Below are positions 17,219-25,146 of a DNA stretch of 64,000 nucleotides, piece after piece. Every line of letters begins with the position of its first letter. Positions within the stretch are counted from its first letter, which is position 1. The translations under genes were made by a program, and so were the position numbers. The notes below the pieces were generated by a model, which saw only the letters and a list, made by a program, of their open reading frames with translations, was not told the origin of the DNA and searched no databases. Origin of the DNA: Bacillota bacterium (GTDB lineage: Bacteria > Bacillota > Clostridia > Acetivibrionales > DSM-1351); contig JAEXFI010000029.1 of assembly GCA_023400235.1 (NCBI GenBank), forward strand, positions 62,001 to 126,000. Reading direction: 5' to 3'.

Positions 17219-17419
17219 CCGGGAATACATAAAAAGCTGACACCGGACGGGCAATTCGTCCTTGTGGCAGAAAAGTATAAAATTGAGTATCATATGAAGG
17301 ATTATAACACTGCACAGCTTACAAAAGCTTTGCTGGGGGACAGCGGCTTCAGAACAGTCCAATTGTTTGAAAACAGCAGGCATATTTGCGTTCTGGGGTC
17401 AAAAGAGCCATACATATAG
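17219..17419 (+). pseudogene. C-terminal remnant of a SAM-dependent methyltransferase
   Basis: An open frame of 66 codons directly follows the MFS stop codon without a start. It reads LTPDGQFVLVAEKYKIEYHM and later LLGDSGFRTVQLFENSRHIC, matching the last beta strands and closing helix of class I methyltransferases that take substrates such as lipids or small molecules. The SAM-binding half is missing. The last part is duplicated 3.7 kb downstream. Confidence 0.65.
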
Positions 17420-17422
17420 CAA
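17354..17422 (+). repeat. 69-bp direct repeat, copy 1
   Basis: Matches 21045-21113 at 66 of 69 positions, with the first 51 bases identical. It lies at the 3' end of the methyltransferase remnant and marks the left border of a 3.6-kb block. Confidence 0.95.
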
Positions 17423-17622
17423 CTGTCCGAGTGTAGAGAGAAAACTTCAAAAGGAGTTACCCGCCATAATACTTTCTCCGCTTTCGACTGTATTTGCAAA
17501 TCCCTCTATGTCTGGTTGCAGCGGTAAATATTACTGAATTAATTGTTTCACAACATCACATAATTAAAAAAAGAATCTTTTGTTTAGTTCTTCATCCGTA
17601 CATTCAAGTACCAACTTTTTAA

Positions 17623-18606
17623 TCAGAACTCAAAATAGATATACCCACTGATATCCTTGTTCGGAACATATTTGGTGCCATCAAACATAAAGATAATCTG
17701 ATCCTTTAGCGGCTTTACTGGCGTTATATTGTCATGGTTCCTGGGAAGCTCCTCCAGAGCTTTTTTTTGGGATTGCAAATTCAAAATTACATCAATTAAA
17801 GATGGATTGCTTTTATTGTATTCCAATTCATAGTTAAATTTGCTTTCATATGAGCCATGCAACGTATTTGAACATTGCACATTGAATATTTGATTTATTT
17901 TCCCTCCCCCGCTATGCTCTAAAACAGTCAACCGTTGGAACGAACCTTTATAATCAGCTGTAACATACTCAAACACTTCTTTTTTCCCATCCTTGTTAAT
18001 ATCACATAAAGATATGCTAATATCTCCAAAAGCTCTCTGAGCATAAGCTACTGTGTAATGTTCTCCATCTTTCGTCAAGACCAAGGTTGCATTCTCCTCT
18101 AGCCCAGGAATATCATTATAAAAGCAATAGGTTACAACCAAGACAATATCATCATTATTGGATGACAAAATATTACCGCTGGTTACACTCTGTATAATAA
18201 AATGATCAACTGGATCTTTCTTCGGTACAAGAGCAAGCAGGCTTGAGATCATATAATTTATACTATCAGAGTCAAGTAATTGCATAGCATTTTTTACTCT
18301 ATCGTTTTTGTATTCAATAGCAGCTGGGGTGTATTTATTCTTTGAAATTGAATTTGGGTTAATTGTTGGTTGTTCAGTTTCTACTGGTGGATTTATTGAC
18401 TTTTTCTGCTGCGTTTCTTGAACTGCTGAATTTGATGTATCTTCTTGTTGTGAGTGAATGACTTGTGCGGTGGCAAAGGCTGAAAGAGATGCTTCATTAG
18501 TGTTTTTCATAGATACTTGTGACGTCTTTTGTATGTTTCGCGAGCAGGAGACAGTAAATACCAATATCCCAAATAAGATTAAAAAATTTATAATTTTAAA
18601 TTTCAT
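17623..18606 (-). CDS. Putative lipoprotein, unknown function
   Basis: 327 residues with a hydrophobic N-terminus (KFKIINFLILFGILVFTVSC) that ends in a Cys at a lipobox-like position. A Ser/Thr/Gln/Asn-rich linker (about 20-85) and a globular C-terminal part follow. Aspartate-rich DINKDGKKEVFEYV resembles an EF-hand or FG-GAP calcium loop. ATG 18606 is preferred over an upstream start because GGGAG lies eight bases before it. No family recognised. It sits alone on the minus strand inside the repeat-flanked block. Confidence 0.7.
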   Translation of the reverse strand: MKFKIINFLILFGILVFTVSCSRNIQKTSQVSMKNTNEASLSAFATAQVIHSQQEDTSNSAVQETQQKKSINPPVETEQPTINPNSISKNKYTPAAIEYKNDRVKNAMQLLDSDSINYMISSLLALVPKKDPVDHFIIQSVTSGNILSSNNDDIVLVVTYCFYNDIPGLEENATLVLTKDGEHYTVAYAQRAFGDISISLCDINKDGKKEVFEYVTADYKGSFQRLTVLEHSGGGKINQIFNVQCSNTLHGSYESKFNYELEYNKSNPSLIDVILNLQSQKKALEELPRNHDNITPVKPLKDQIIFMFDGTKYVPNKDISGYIYFEF

Positions 18607-18837
18607 CTTTATTACTCCCTCTAACTGCATGATTTATTACACAATATTAAACCACTACGCTTCAGCAAGCCAAGGATATCACTTTTTACTGGAAATGTAA
18701 ATGTCGATTGCGAATTATCACAACTTCAATCACAGGGCATTTTACCATAACTTCCTTGATAGTTGTATTTAATCAGGGTAGTATACAAAATCTGCAAGAC
18801 CATGATGGATATATAAATAAAAATCCGTAGCATATCG

Positions 18838-19746
18838 TCACCTTGTTACTTTAATATCCCCGTTTCGAGTTTCCAGTTCTACGGCTATTTCAGGATAAGC
18901 ACCAACGGTTCCGACGGCAGTGTTATCCGTAATTGCAAGCTGGTCTGCAAAAGAAGTACCAAGAGAGCCTTGTTTGGTTATTGCTGAAAATTTAAAAGCA
19001 AGCTCACTGGGAAGTGTTACCGTAAGAGTTCCATTTTTGGAGTATGCGGAAATATTGCTTGTCACATCTGCAAAGGAAATATCTATGGAACCCTCTCCGG
19101 AGGCGTTAAAGGAGCCGGAACCATGAAGATCGGAAGCGGTCAGCTTCCCACCCTTTGATTGATAGTTGATTGTTCCGTTAATCTGATTCATGGAAGTTGT
19201 GGCGTTGGTGGTCTGTATGTTTACTTCAACCGCATTAATATTTTCAAAACTCAAACTGCCGTTTGTACTGGTAGCCTTTACATTTGATGCCTTTGTATTT
19301 GAAACTTCCACTACGCCGCTTGTAGTATCAACATTGAAACTACCTGATAAATTCAGGGCAATTTCCGAACTGATTGTTCCGCTTGTAGAATGCAGGGATA
19401 AGCTATTCGTATAGTCCTGCGGAATATAAATTTCTATATAGGATTCAAAATTGGAACGTCTTGGCCTGTCACCCTCTGTAATCAGCAGTTCGCCATTTTG
19501 CGTGGAGGTTTTGGCGTAATAGCTCTTTTTATCCTCGTTCATGTATTCTTTTACTATCACTTTGGCATTATCACTTTCCAAAACATGAATATCATCTGCA
19601 TCATAATCAAGCCGAAGGCTCTCAAAATCTTCCGTATCAAATGTAAGAGTATTGGCAAGCACAGTTGCCTTTTGTCCTCCGCACCCTGATAAAATCCCCA
19701 TGAGTAAAAAAACAACACAGGTGAATAAAATAAAATTGCGTTTCAT
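18838..19746 (-). CDS. DUF4097-family lipoprotein (beta-helical repeat)
   Basis: 302 residues with lipobox LMGILSGC near residue 20, then repeated short beta strands rich in Ser, Thr, Asn and Gly (SGTISSEIALNLSGSFNVDT, TTSGVVEVSNTKASNVKATS). This is the right-handed beta-helix pattern of DUF4097/DUF2807 adhesin-like proteins. It is likely anchored on the outer face of the membrane. The ATG at 19746 is preferred because the upstream start lies inside an operator. The TetR gene 80 bp upstream is the probable regulator. Confidence 0.78.
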   Translation of the reverse strand: MKRNFILFTCVVFLLMGILSGCGGQKATVLANTLTFDTEDFESLRLDYDADDIHVLESDNAKVIVKEYMNEDKKSYYAKTSTQNGELLITEGDRPRRSNFESYIEIYIPQDYTNSLSLHSTSGTISSEIALNLSGSFNVDTTSGVVEVSNTKASNVKATSTNGSLSFENINAVEVNIQTTNATTSMNQINGTINYQSKGGKLTASDLHGSGSFNASGEGSIDISFADVTSNISAYSKNGTLTVTLPSELAFKFSAITKQGSLGTSFADQLAITDNTAVGTVGAYPEIAVELETRNGDIKVTR

Positions 19747-19770
19747 AAGAATTATTCCCCCTTCACTTAT

Positions 19771-19781
19771 TGAACTGTTCA
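19771..19781. promoter_or_regulatory. TetR operator copy upstream of the DUF4097 gene
   Basis: TGAACTGTTCA is an 11-bp palindrome in the extended context TTATTGAACTGTTCATTTAA. It nearly repeats the site upstream of the neighbouring TetR gene. It lies 25-35 bp before the DUF4097 start. Confidence 0.65.
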
Positions 19782-19828
19782 TTTAATAAGGTCATATTTT
19801 TTTACGGAGCGCTTGCCCCGTAAAAATT

Positions 19829-20491
19829 TTACTGCTTGTATGCGTGAAACAGGTTATCCATGCATATGCTTTTGGCTGTTGCAACAGAAATATTCTTTTG
19901 TGTCTCGAAAGCGTCATTTGTAATGTGCATTCCCCACCAGGACAGTGTTTCAATGATTAAGCGCGTAACATATTGTGGTAACTCAACTTGACGAAAAGTT
20001 CCGTTCTGAATGTACTGTGTGATGTACGATAGAACCTGATTGTAAAATTTCTGCCTATATTCTTTATAATAAGCGGTCAGTTTTCCCAAATCATCAGGAT
20101 TTTTTTCAATGAGTAAGCAGCCAATTCCGTACTTTGAAATAACATCAAATGCGTCAGACAGCATTTGTTCCAAAGGATAATTTGTAATGTCGTCAAGATG
20201 AGCAGAAAAAGCTTTTGTATTTTGTTCAAATGCTTCCATGATTTCATGATCTAAAGAATCAAATAGCTCCGAATGAATTGGCAACTCAAACTCCTGTGTA
20301 ACAAATGATGGCTCTATTGTTCCTTTTAGAAGAAAACTCAATAGTTCTCTTTTTCCTGTAAAGTAAACATAAAGCATACCAGTTGACAAGCCAATTTCTT
20401 TTGCTATATCTTTCATTTGTGTCCTTGCATACCCTTTGTTGATGAATAATTGACTAGCTGCGTCAAATATCAGATTCATTCTATTTTCCAT
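19829..20491 (-). CDS. TetR-family transcriptional regulator
   Basis: 220 residues with HTH near the N-terminus (LIFDAASQLFINKGYARTQM, then EIGLSTGMLYVYFTGKRELL) and a large ligand domain. AGAGGTGAG precedes the ATG. The palindrome TGAACYGTTCA appears both in its own promoter and in that of the DUF4097 lipoprotein gene downstream, so I infer joint control of both. Confidence 0.87.
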   Translation of the reverse strand: MENRMNLIFDAASQLFINKGYARTQMKDIAKEIGLSTGMLYVYFTGKRELLSFLLKGTIEPSFVTQEFELPIHSELFDSLDHEIMEAFEQNTKAFSAHLDDITNYPLEQMLSDAFDVISKYGIGCLLIEKNPDDLGKLTAYYKEYRQKFYNQVLSYITQYIQNGTFRQVELPQYVTRLIIETLSWWGMHITNDAFETQKNISVATAKSICMDNLFHAYKQ

Positions 20492-20509
20492 TTAGCTCAC
20501 CTCTTTTAC

Positions 20510-20520
20510 TGAACCGTTCA
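20510..20520. promoter_or_regulatory. TetR operator copy upstream of its own gene
   Basis: TGAACCGTTCA in the context TTACTGAACCGTTCATTCAA, 19-29 bp before the TetR start. It shares 17 of 20 bases with the site ahead of the DUF4097 gene. Confidence 0.65.
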
Positions 20521-20656
20521 TTCAATTATTATTGTATTACTTTTTGCTTTAAACGTCAAGGAATTTTATAGTACGAAATCTAAGTTCCGCTCCCCAAACC
20601 CGGCTAGGTTGCGTCATATCTTGACGCTCCACTGAAAATTATCAATTAAAGCAAAA

Positions 20657-20675
20657 AACGAGGCTTCCCCTCGTT
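20657..20675 (-). terminator. Terminator at the end of the transposase remnant
   Basis: On the minus strand AACGAGG and CCTCGTT form a seven-base stem around a five-base loop, followed by a T-run (TTTTTTGCTTT). It overlaps the remnant's stop codon, as in many insertion sequences. Confidence 0.65.
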
Positions 20676-20911
20676 ACATTGCCAGTTCTTTTACCAGATT
20701 CCTGCCGCTTTTAGCAAAAATGTTGACCACCCGCCGTAAGTTGTATACCAAAAATGCGAACGACTGTTCCGCACTCATCCGCTCCTGTGTCCGGCATAAG
20801 AATTGCCGGTAGCCCCCACACGGCTTTTATTGTCCCAAAGCTGTGCTCTATGGTTTGACTTCGTTCCTGATGCTTTTCTTTTTCTTTAGGGTCAAAATTC
20901 AATATAGACAT
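20674..20911 (-). pseudogene. Degraded transposase C-terminus (IS1182/IS5-like DDE type)
   Basis: The first segment reads EKHQERSQTIEHSFGTIK, the conserved region around the last catalytic Glu of DDE transposases of the IS1182 type. After a run of five C/G (20813-20817) the frame shifts. Removing one base restores a continuous ending MSAEQSFAFLVYNLRRVVNI to LVKELAM before a TAA at 20674. The N-terminal two thirds are absent. It is therefore a dead remnant, but its presence shows past mobility in this block. Confidence 0.7.
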
Positions 20912-20950
20912 TATATTGACGATCCAATCCAGCAGTGGTATTATACAACT

Positions 20951-20966
20951 AGACATTATAATGTCT
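20951..20966. promoter_or_regulatory. Perfect 16-bp palindrome
   Basis: AGACATTATAATGTCT, 20-35 bp ahead of the small ORF at 20986. A related TAGACATTATATTGAC lies about 50 bp upstream. It could be an operator, with TATAAT inside it serving as a -10 box. Confidence 0.45.
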
Positions 20967-20985
20967 TTGTAAGGAGGCTAATTGA

Positions 20986-21141
20986 ATGAATACAGAACAA
21001 GATACGTTTTTTGCCCAACAGGCTCTTGCTACTTTGTTTTCAGTACAGTCCAATTGTTTGAAAACAGCAGGCATATTTGCGTTCTGGGGTCAAAATATCA
21101 ATACATATAGCAAATATATGCCCTCTGCCTCCTCTATTTGA
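20986..21141 (+). CDS. Short chimeric reading frame, 51 codons, probably non-functional
   Basis: ATG with a strong upstream AAGGAGG begins MNTEQDTFFAQQALATLFS. After about 20 codons the frame enters the 69-bp repeat in a different frame from the methyltransferase remnant, then stops at TGA 21139-21141. The good start signal and palindrome suggest a real 5' end of a gene joined to the repeat by recombination. The full gene is not recognisable. Confidence 0.35.
   Translation: MNTEQDTFFAQQALATLFSVQSNCLKTAGIFAFWGQNINTYSKYMPSASSI
21045..21113 (+). repeat. 69-bp direct repeat, copy 2
   Basis: Copy of 17354-17422 with three mismatches. It forms the right border of the block holding two lipoprotein genes, a TetR gene and the transposase remnant. 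Confidence 0.95.
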
Positions 21142-21197
21142 TAAAAGTATGGCTCTTTTTAAAAACACCTTGTTTACATGTGACATACTTTCCAAAA

Positions 21198-22106
21198 TCA
21201 CTTTGTTTTCATTACAAATTCATCAAAGGCTCTATTGATTTCTTCTTCATGTCCTTCCATCAAATGGCCACCTCCCTCTAGTGACACAAAAGTGCAATCT
21301 GGAATTCTTTCAATCCACATTTTCACGCCTTCAGCATCTGCTAACTTGTCATCCTTGGAATGAATACTTAGAACCGGCACTTCCAGCTTACTCATATCAT
21401 AATCCATATAATTATTATACATTACCGTATTGGTAACCTTGGCATCAAATACAATCCCTGCCTTTTTTTCTTTAAGAGGTATAATCATTTTGATAGTTTC
21501 TTGCTTCATACCCATAATAGGCTTAAAAAGTGGACTTATTAGCCACATTGCAACATCGTTACATAGAATAGCCGGCGGTCCTGCATATGAAATTTTCTTT
21601 TCAGGTGCTTCTATTCCCGGATATCCGGAACAATAAAGAATTAAACCCTTTGTGCGTTCCGGATGCATCAGTGCAAATTTGATTGCCGACGTACCGCCTG
21701 CCGAGGTAGCCAAAACATATGCCTTTTCTATTTTCAGTTGATCCAGCAATTCAACATATGCTTTTGCCTGCATATCTATTGTAGCCTTATCAGGTATATC
21801 ACTCCCTGGATAACCAAATCTGGACGGAGCTAAAATACGATAGGTTTCATACTTTCCGGCTAAAGTATCATATGCCTGATCATACCCTCCGCAAATACCA
21901 TGACAGCTGAGGATTACCTCACCCTTGCCTTCATCAATGTAACTTAATTTCCCATAAGAGGTTTCCACCGCCTTTGCCTTTTCTTCATAGGTGGAAAACC
22001 TTGCGCAAGCTTCCTTTCTCACAGATATAAAATTCACTAAACCCAAAAGTGACACTATAAAAATAACTCCTGATATAATCCTGCGCTTTCTCCATTTATT
22101 TTTCAT
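21198..22106 (-). CDS. Membrane-anchored alpha/beta hydrolase
   Basis: 302 residues. An N-terminal membrane segment follows a basic stretch (RRIISGVIFIVSLLGLVNFI), so the enzyme probably faces outward. The hydrolase core has the oxyanion motif CHGICGG, the nucleophile elbow LATSAGGTSA (Ser at the elbow, with Ala in place of the usual first Gly), Asp in SKDDKLAD and His in GGGHLMEGH. It overlaps the upstream TetR gene by 11 bp, so both are one operon. Substrate unknown. Confidence 0.85.
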   Translation of the reverse strand: MKNKWRKRRIISGVIFIVSLLGLVNFISVRKEACARFSTYEEKAKAVETSYGKLSYIDEGKGEVILSCHGICGGYDQAYDTLAGKYETYRILAPSRFGYPGSDIPDKATIDMQAKAYVELLDQLKIEKAYVLATSAGGTSAIKFALMHPERTKGLILYCSGYPGIEAPEKKISYAGPPAILCNDVAMWLISPLFKPIMGMKQETIKMIIPLKEKKAGIVFDAKVTNTVMYNNYMDYDMSKLEVPVLSIHSKDDKLADAEGVKMWIERIPDCTFVSLEGGGHLMEGHEEEINRAFDEFVMKTK

Positions 22107-22731
22107 TTTCTATGGCCTCCCTGTTCCTGTAATTTCGTCCAAAGGCCTTTACATGTTGGTATAGCAGCTCCTTTATTGCTGCTTCCTGTTGGGGTTCACA
22201 ATCATATTGTTGAAACAGTAATAAAATAGGTCCATAAAATTGAAGTGCTATCACCTGCTCATCTTCCTTATGAAAAAGGCCGCCTTCTACCAACTTAAAA
22301 AAAGTCATGGCTTGTCTATTAATTACGCCCTTTAGAAAAAATTCATTGTAATATGCTGCAAATGCTTTATTATTGAATTGCTCTCTCATTAATAATTTTC
22401 GGAAACTTGAAATCATTGGGTCTTTTGTATATAGCTGAAACAGGCCCCATGACATTTCACAAAGCTGTTCTTCTGAAAGCTCTCCATAGCCCTTTGAGAC
22501 TTCTTTTTTTATTGCCTCCGGAACTTTATTTAAAGTATAGGCTTCATGTACTCTTATTTTCATTTCTGCAACTACTTTATGTAAAATATCCTCTTTATTT
22601 TTATAGTGTTTGTATAATGCACTTTCTCTCACACCAACTTCCCTTGCTATTTCTCGAACTGAGACCCCATCAAAGCCCTTCCTGGAGAACAACTCCAAGG
22701 AAACTGTCAATATGCGCTCTTTTGTATTCAT
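22096..22731 (-). CDS. TetR-family transcriptional regulator
   Basis: 211 residues with HTH at the N-terminus (RILTVSLELFSRKGFDGVSV, then VGVRESALYKHYKNKEDI). ATG 22731 follows GGAGG by seven bases. It is the first gene of a two-gene operon with the alpha/beta hydrolase and is likely autoregulated through sites immediately upstream. Confidence 0.87.
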   Translation of the reverse strand: MNTKERILTVSLELFSRKGFDGVSVREIAREVGVRESALYKHYKNKEDILHKVVAEMKIRVHEAYTLNKVPEAIKKEVSKGYGELSEEQLCEMSWGLFQLYTKDPMISSFRKLLMREQFNNKAFAAYYNEFFLKGVINRQAMTFFKLVEGGLFHKEDEQVIALQFYGPILLLFQQYDCEPQQEAAIKELLYQHVKAFGRNYRNREAIENEK

Positions 22732-22743
22732 AGCTAAACCTCC

Positions 22744-22786
22744 GGTGAACAATTGTTATCCTCATTTTAGTTAACATTTGTTCACC
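22744..22786. promoter_or_regulatory. Pair of TetR-operator-like sites
   Basis: GGTGAACAATTGTTATCC (22744-22761) and GTTAACATTTGTTCACC (22770-22786) are oppositely oriented imperfect palindromes. Both contain AACA-N2-TGTT, and they share the outer GGTGAACAA / TTTGTTCACC arms. They lie 13-55 bp upstream of the TetR start. Confidence 0.55.
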
Positions 22787-22834
22787 TGTCAAGAGTGTTT
22801 TTCTTTGCCTTATCAAATGTAAGAAATGTACGAA

Positions 22835-22872
22835 GGGAAGGTCTCAGCGAATCACTTCGCTGGAACCTTCCC
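22835..22872. other. Long hairpin in the TetR-rpsI intergenic region
   Basis: GGGAAGGT / ACCTTCCC outer stem (8 bp), symmetric three-base internal loop, then AGCGAA / TTCGCT (6 bp) and a TCAC loop. There is no T-run on either side, so it is not an obvious terminator. The remaining 130 bp up to the rpsI terminator show no supported gene. Confidence 0.6.
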
Positions 22873-23003
22873 CTTGAAAGAATTTATATTTTATGTGTTA
22901 ATTTTGAAGTTGGATGCACATCTGCTGTTGTAAACGTATTGTTCAAGGAGTTATCTCCATTGCGTATAAAAACATTTCACAAAGTCTGTAACACTTCTTA
23001 AAT

Positions 23004-23038
23004 AAAAACCCCCAAACGATACCGTTTGAGGGGTTTTT
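23004..23038 (-). terminator. Terminator after rpsI
   Basis: AAAACCCCCAAACG / CGTTTGAGGGGTTTT hairpin with an ATAC loop and T-runs on both strands. It lies 15 bp after the rpsI stop and ends the large ribosomal supercluster transcript; it may be bidirectional. Confidence 0.9.
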
Positions 23039-23052
23039 GCATCTTGCGAATA

Positions 23053-23445
23053 TTATCTCTTTGAGAACTGTGAAGCTTTTCTTGCTTTCTTGAGACCGTA
23101 TTTCTTTCTTTCCTTCATTCTTGGGTCTCTTGTCAAGAAGCCTGCTTTTTTAAGAGCCGGTCTGAGTTCTTCATCAGCCTTTAAAAGAGCTCTAGAAATT
23201 CCGTGTCTGATTGCACCGGCTTGACCGGTGAAACCTCCGCCGATTACTGTGCATATAACATCAAACTTTGTCACTGTATCTGTGAGGGTTAATGGTTGCT
23301 TAACTATAACCTTCATTGTCTCTAAACCAAAGTAGTTATCCAATGTTCTTTCATTTATAGTGATATTTCCTTCTCCAGGAACTAGTCTTACTCTCGCTAT
23401 TGATTTCTTTCTACGTCCTGTACCATAGTAGTATACCTTAGCCAT
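23053..23445 (-). CDS. rpsI: 30S ribosomal protein S9
   Basis: 130 residues, standard length. It starts MAKVYYYGTGRRKKSIARVR and ends with the conserved basic tail (GLKKARKASQFSKR) that reaches toward the P-site tRNA; the usual final Lys-Arg is present. It is paired with rplM 18 bp upstream, as in nearly all bacteria, and followed directly by a strong terminator. Confidence 0.98.
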   Translation of the reverse strand: MAKVYYYGTGRRKKSIARVRLVPGEGNITINERTLDNYFGLETMKVIVKQPLTLTDTVTKFDVICTVIGGGFTGQAGAIRHGISRALLKADEELRPALKKAGFLTRDPRMKERKKYGLKKARKASQFSKR

Positions 23446-23463
23446 TATTATATCCTCCCTCCA

Positions 23464-23898
23464 TTAAATATTCAAGTCAAGTACTTCAGGCATCTGAGCC
23501 TGATGGTTGTGTTCAGTTCCTCTGTAAACTTTGAGCTTTCTGAACATTTGTCTTCCAAGACTGTTCTTGGGAAGCATTCCCTTTATTGCCACTTCAACAG
23601 CTCTTTCAGGGTGCTTTTCCATCAAATGCTTGTACTTGACTTCCTTCAATCCGCCTGGATGAAGTGAGTGAGTTCTGTAAAGCTTCTGATCAAGTTTTTT
23701 ACCTGTCAAAAGAACTTTTTCTGCATTGAGTACTATTACGTGATCACCAGTATCAACGTGTGGTGTGAAAATTGGCTTATTTTTTCCTCTTAGAATAGCG
23801 GCAACTTCACTTGCCAATCTTCCAAGCGGCTTGCCTTCTGCATCAACAACGTACCATTTTCTTTCAATCTGTTCCGCTTTTGCCATGAAAGTTTTCAT
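23464..23898 (-). CDS. rplM: 50S ribosomal protein L13
   Basis: 144 residues. It starts MKTFMAKAEQIERKWYVVDA, with the family motifs GDHVIVLNAEKVLLTGKK and AVKGMLPKN-like (AIKGMLPKNSLGRQ). L13 is an early assembly protein of the large subunit. AAGGAGG lies 13 bases upstream, slightly farther than usual. rplM-rpsI are the last genes of the supercluster here, downstream of truA after a 437-bp gap that probably contains their own promoter and leader. Confidence 0.98.
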   Translation of the reverse strand: MKTFMAKAEQIERKWYVVDAEGKPLGRLASEVAAILRGKNKPIFTPHVDTGDHVIVLNAEKVLLTGKKLDQKLYRTHSLHPGGLKEVKYKHLMEKHPERAVEVAIKGMLPKNSLGRQMFRKLKVYRGTEHNHQAQMPEVLDLNI

Positions 23899-24335
23899 TT
23901 TACTAATACTACCTCCTTAAAAATCTGTACTGTCTATGTCAAACAGTGTTCACCGTATATGGGACGGTTTTAATATAACCGTTTCGAGGTCTTGATAATT
24001 TGCTGAAATCCTGATATTAAATTTCTTATTCATTTTTCAAGTCCTTGGACACTAGAACATTTTAATATACACTTTTAACTATGTCAAGTATAAATTACCG
24101 AGATTTTAATTTATCTCTCATTATCTCTCGATTTTTCTCGATATATCTCCATATCTCTCATATAATCGTTTTTGAATTCACTTTTTCTCATTAAGTATTA
24201 AACATACGATAACAGGAGTAATCCCCCGCATAGTCCGGATACTTTATGTGATTGGACTTATTTCTGTATATTTGCCTGAATACCTGGGTTTTCGGCTAAT
24301 CAATTCTTTGACGGAGTGCTTTTTCCGGCATTTTG
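23899..24335 (-). other. truA-rplM intergenic region, probable rplM leader
   Basis: Holds no supported gene. Near rplM a small hairpin ACGGTT / AACCGT (23964-23982) and adjacent complementary bits could form an L13 leader structure. I cannot confirm a match to the known L13 leader family. Farther upstream (24098-24170) the minus strand is purine-rich with several spaced copies of GAGAGATA-like sequence. No terminator is visible. Confidence 0.5.
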
Positions 24336-25073
24336 TTAATAATATATCTCCATCAAATACAAGCCCTGCGCCGGAGCCGTCTTACCAGCCCTGGTCCTGT
24401 CAAGCCCGCTGATAATCCCAGGTATGTCGCTTTCGGCCAGCTTCCCCATTCCCACATATATCAAAGTCCCTGCAATTATCCTCACCATGTTGTACAAAAA
24501 ACCGTTTCCGGTGACCTCAAGCTCTATGAGGCTCTCTTCCCTTCTTTTGACCGCCGTACTGTAAATCTCCCGCACAGTGCTGCGGACTTGACCTCCCGTA
24601 GCCTGAAAAGCTGCGAAATCATGCTCTCCCGTAAAATGGACCGCAGCTTTTCTCATTTGCTCAAAATCCAGCTCCGGCCTCACATGACAGGCTCTGTTGC
24701 GCATTAAGGCCGACTGGTGCGGAGAATTGCATATGAGATATCTATACCTTTTACCCTTGGAGGAATATCTGGCGTGAAAGTTTTCAGGCACCTCCTCTGA
24801 TTTCTGTACCACAATATCTGCAGGCAGCAGATTGTTCAGAGCATAGGAAAACTTTTCTCCGGGGATTGCAGCCTCTGTGAAGAAATGCGCAACCTGACCG
24901 TAGGCATGGACACCCACATCGGTCCTGCTGCAGCCCACCACTCCGGTTTTGTCTCCCAAAAGCCGTGAAAGTGCCTTTTCAACATATTCCTGGACGGTGA
25001 CGGCATTTTTCTGAACCTGCCAGCCGTGATAATTTGTTCCTTCATATTCTATAGTCAGTTTAATATTTCGCAT
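24336..25073 (-). CDS. truA: tRNA pseudouridine(38-40) synthase TruA
   Basis: 245 residues, full length. It begins MRNIKLTIEYEGTNYHGWQV. The catalytic aspartate lies in CSRTDVGVHAYGQVAHF, and the ending GLYLMEIYY is typical. TruA converts uridines 38-40 of the anticodon arm to pseudouridine. The order ecfA-ecfA-ecfT-truA-rplM-rpsI is the standard Firmicutes arrangement, kept here apart from the split upstream. Confidence 0.97.
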   Translation of the reverse strand: MRNIKLTIEYEGTNYHGWQVQKNAVTVQEYVEKALSRLLGDKTGVVGCSRTDVGVHAYGQVAHFFTEAAIPGEKFSYALNNLLPADIVVQKSEEVPENFHARYSSKGKRYRYLICNSPHQSALMRNRACHVRPELDFEQMRKAAVHFTGEHDFAAFQATGGQVRSTVREIYSTAVKRREESLIELEVTGNGFLYNMVRIIAGTLIYVGMGKLAESDIPGIISGLDRTRAGKTAPAQGLYLMEIYY

Positions 25074-25146
25074 TTTCCACCTGTTATTTTTACATTTCTC
25101 ACACTTTATTGCATCTAAAAAGAGCAGCCTGCTATAACCCTTGCCA

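Noticed and set aside
22795..23001. 68-codon plus-strand frame between the TetR operon and rpsI
   Set aside because: It runs through a strong hairpin, has no ribosome-binding site and no recognisable protein features.
24098..24170. GAGAGATA-like repeats as a regulator array
   Set aside because: Spacing and sequence are irregular; I cannot distinguish it from low-complexity AT/purine sequence.
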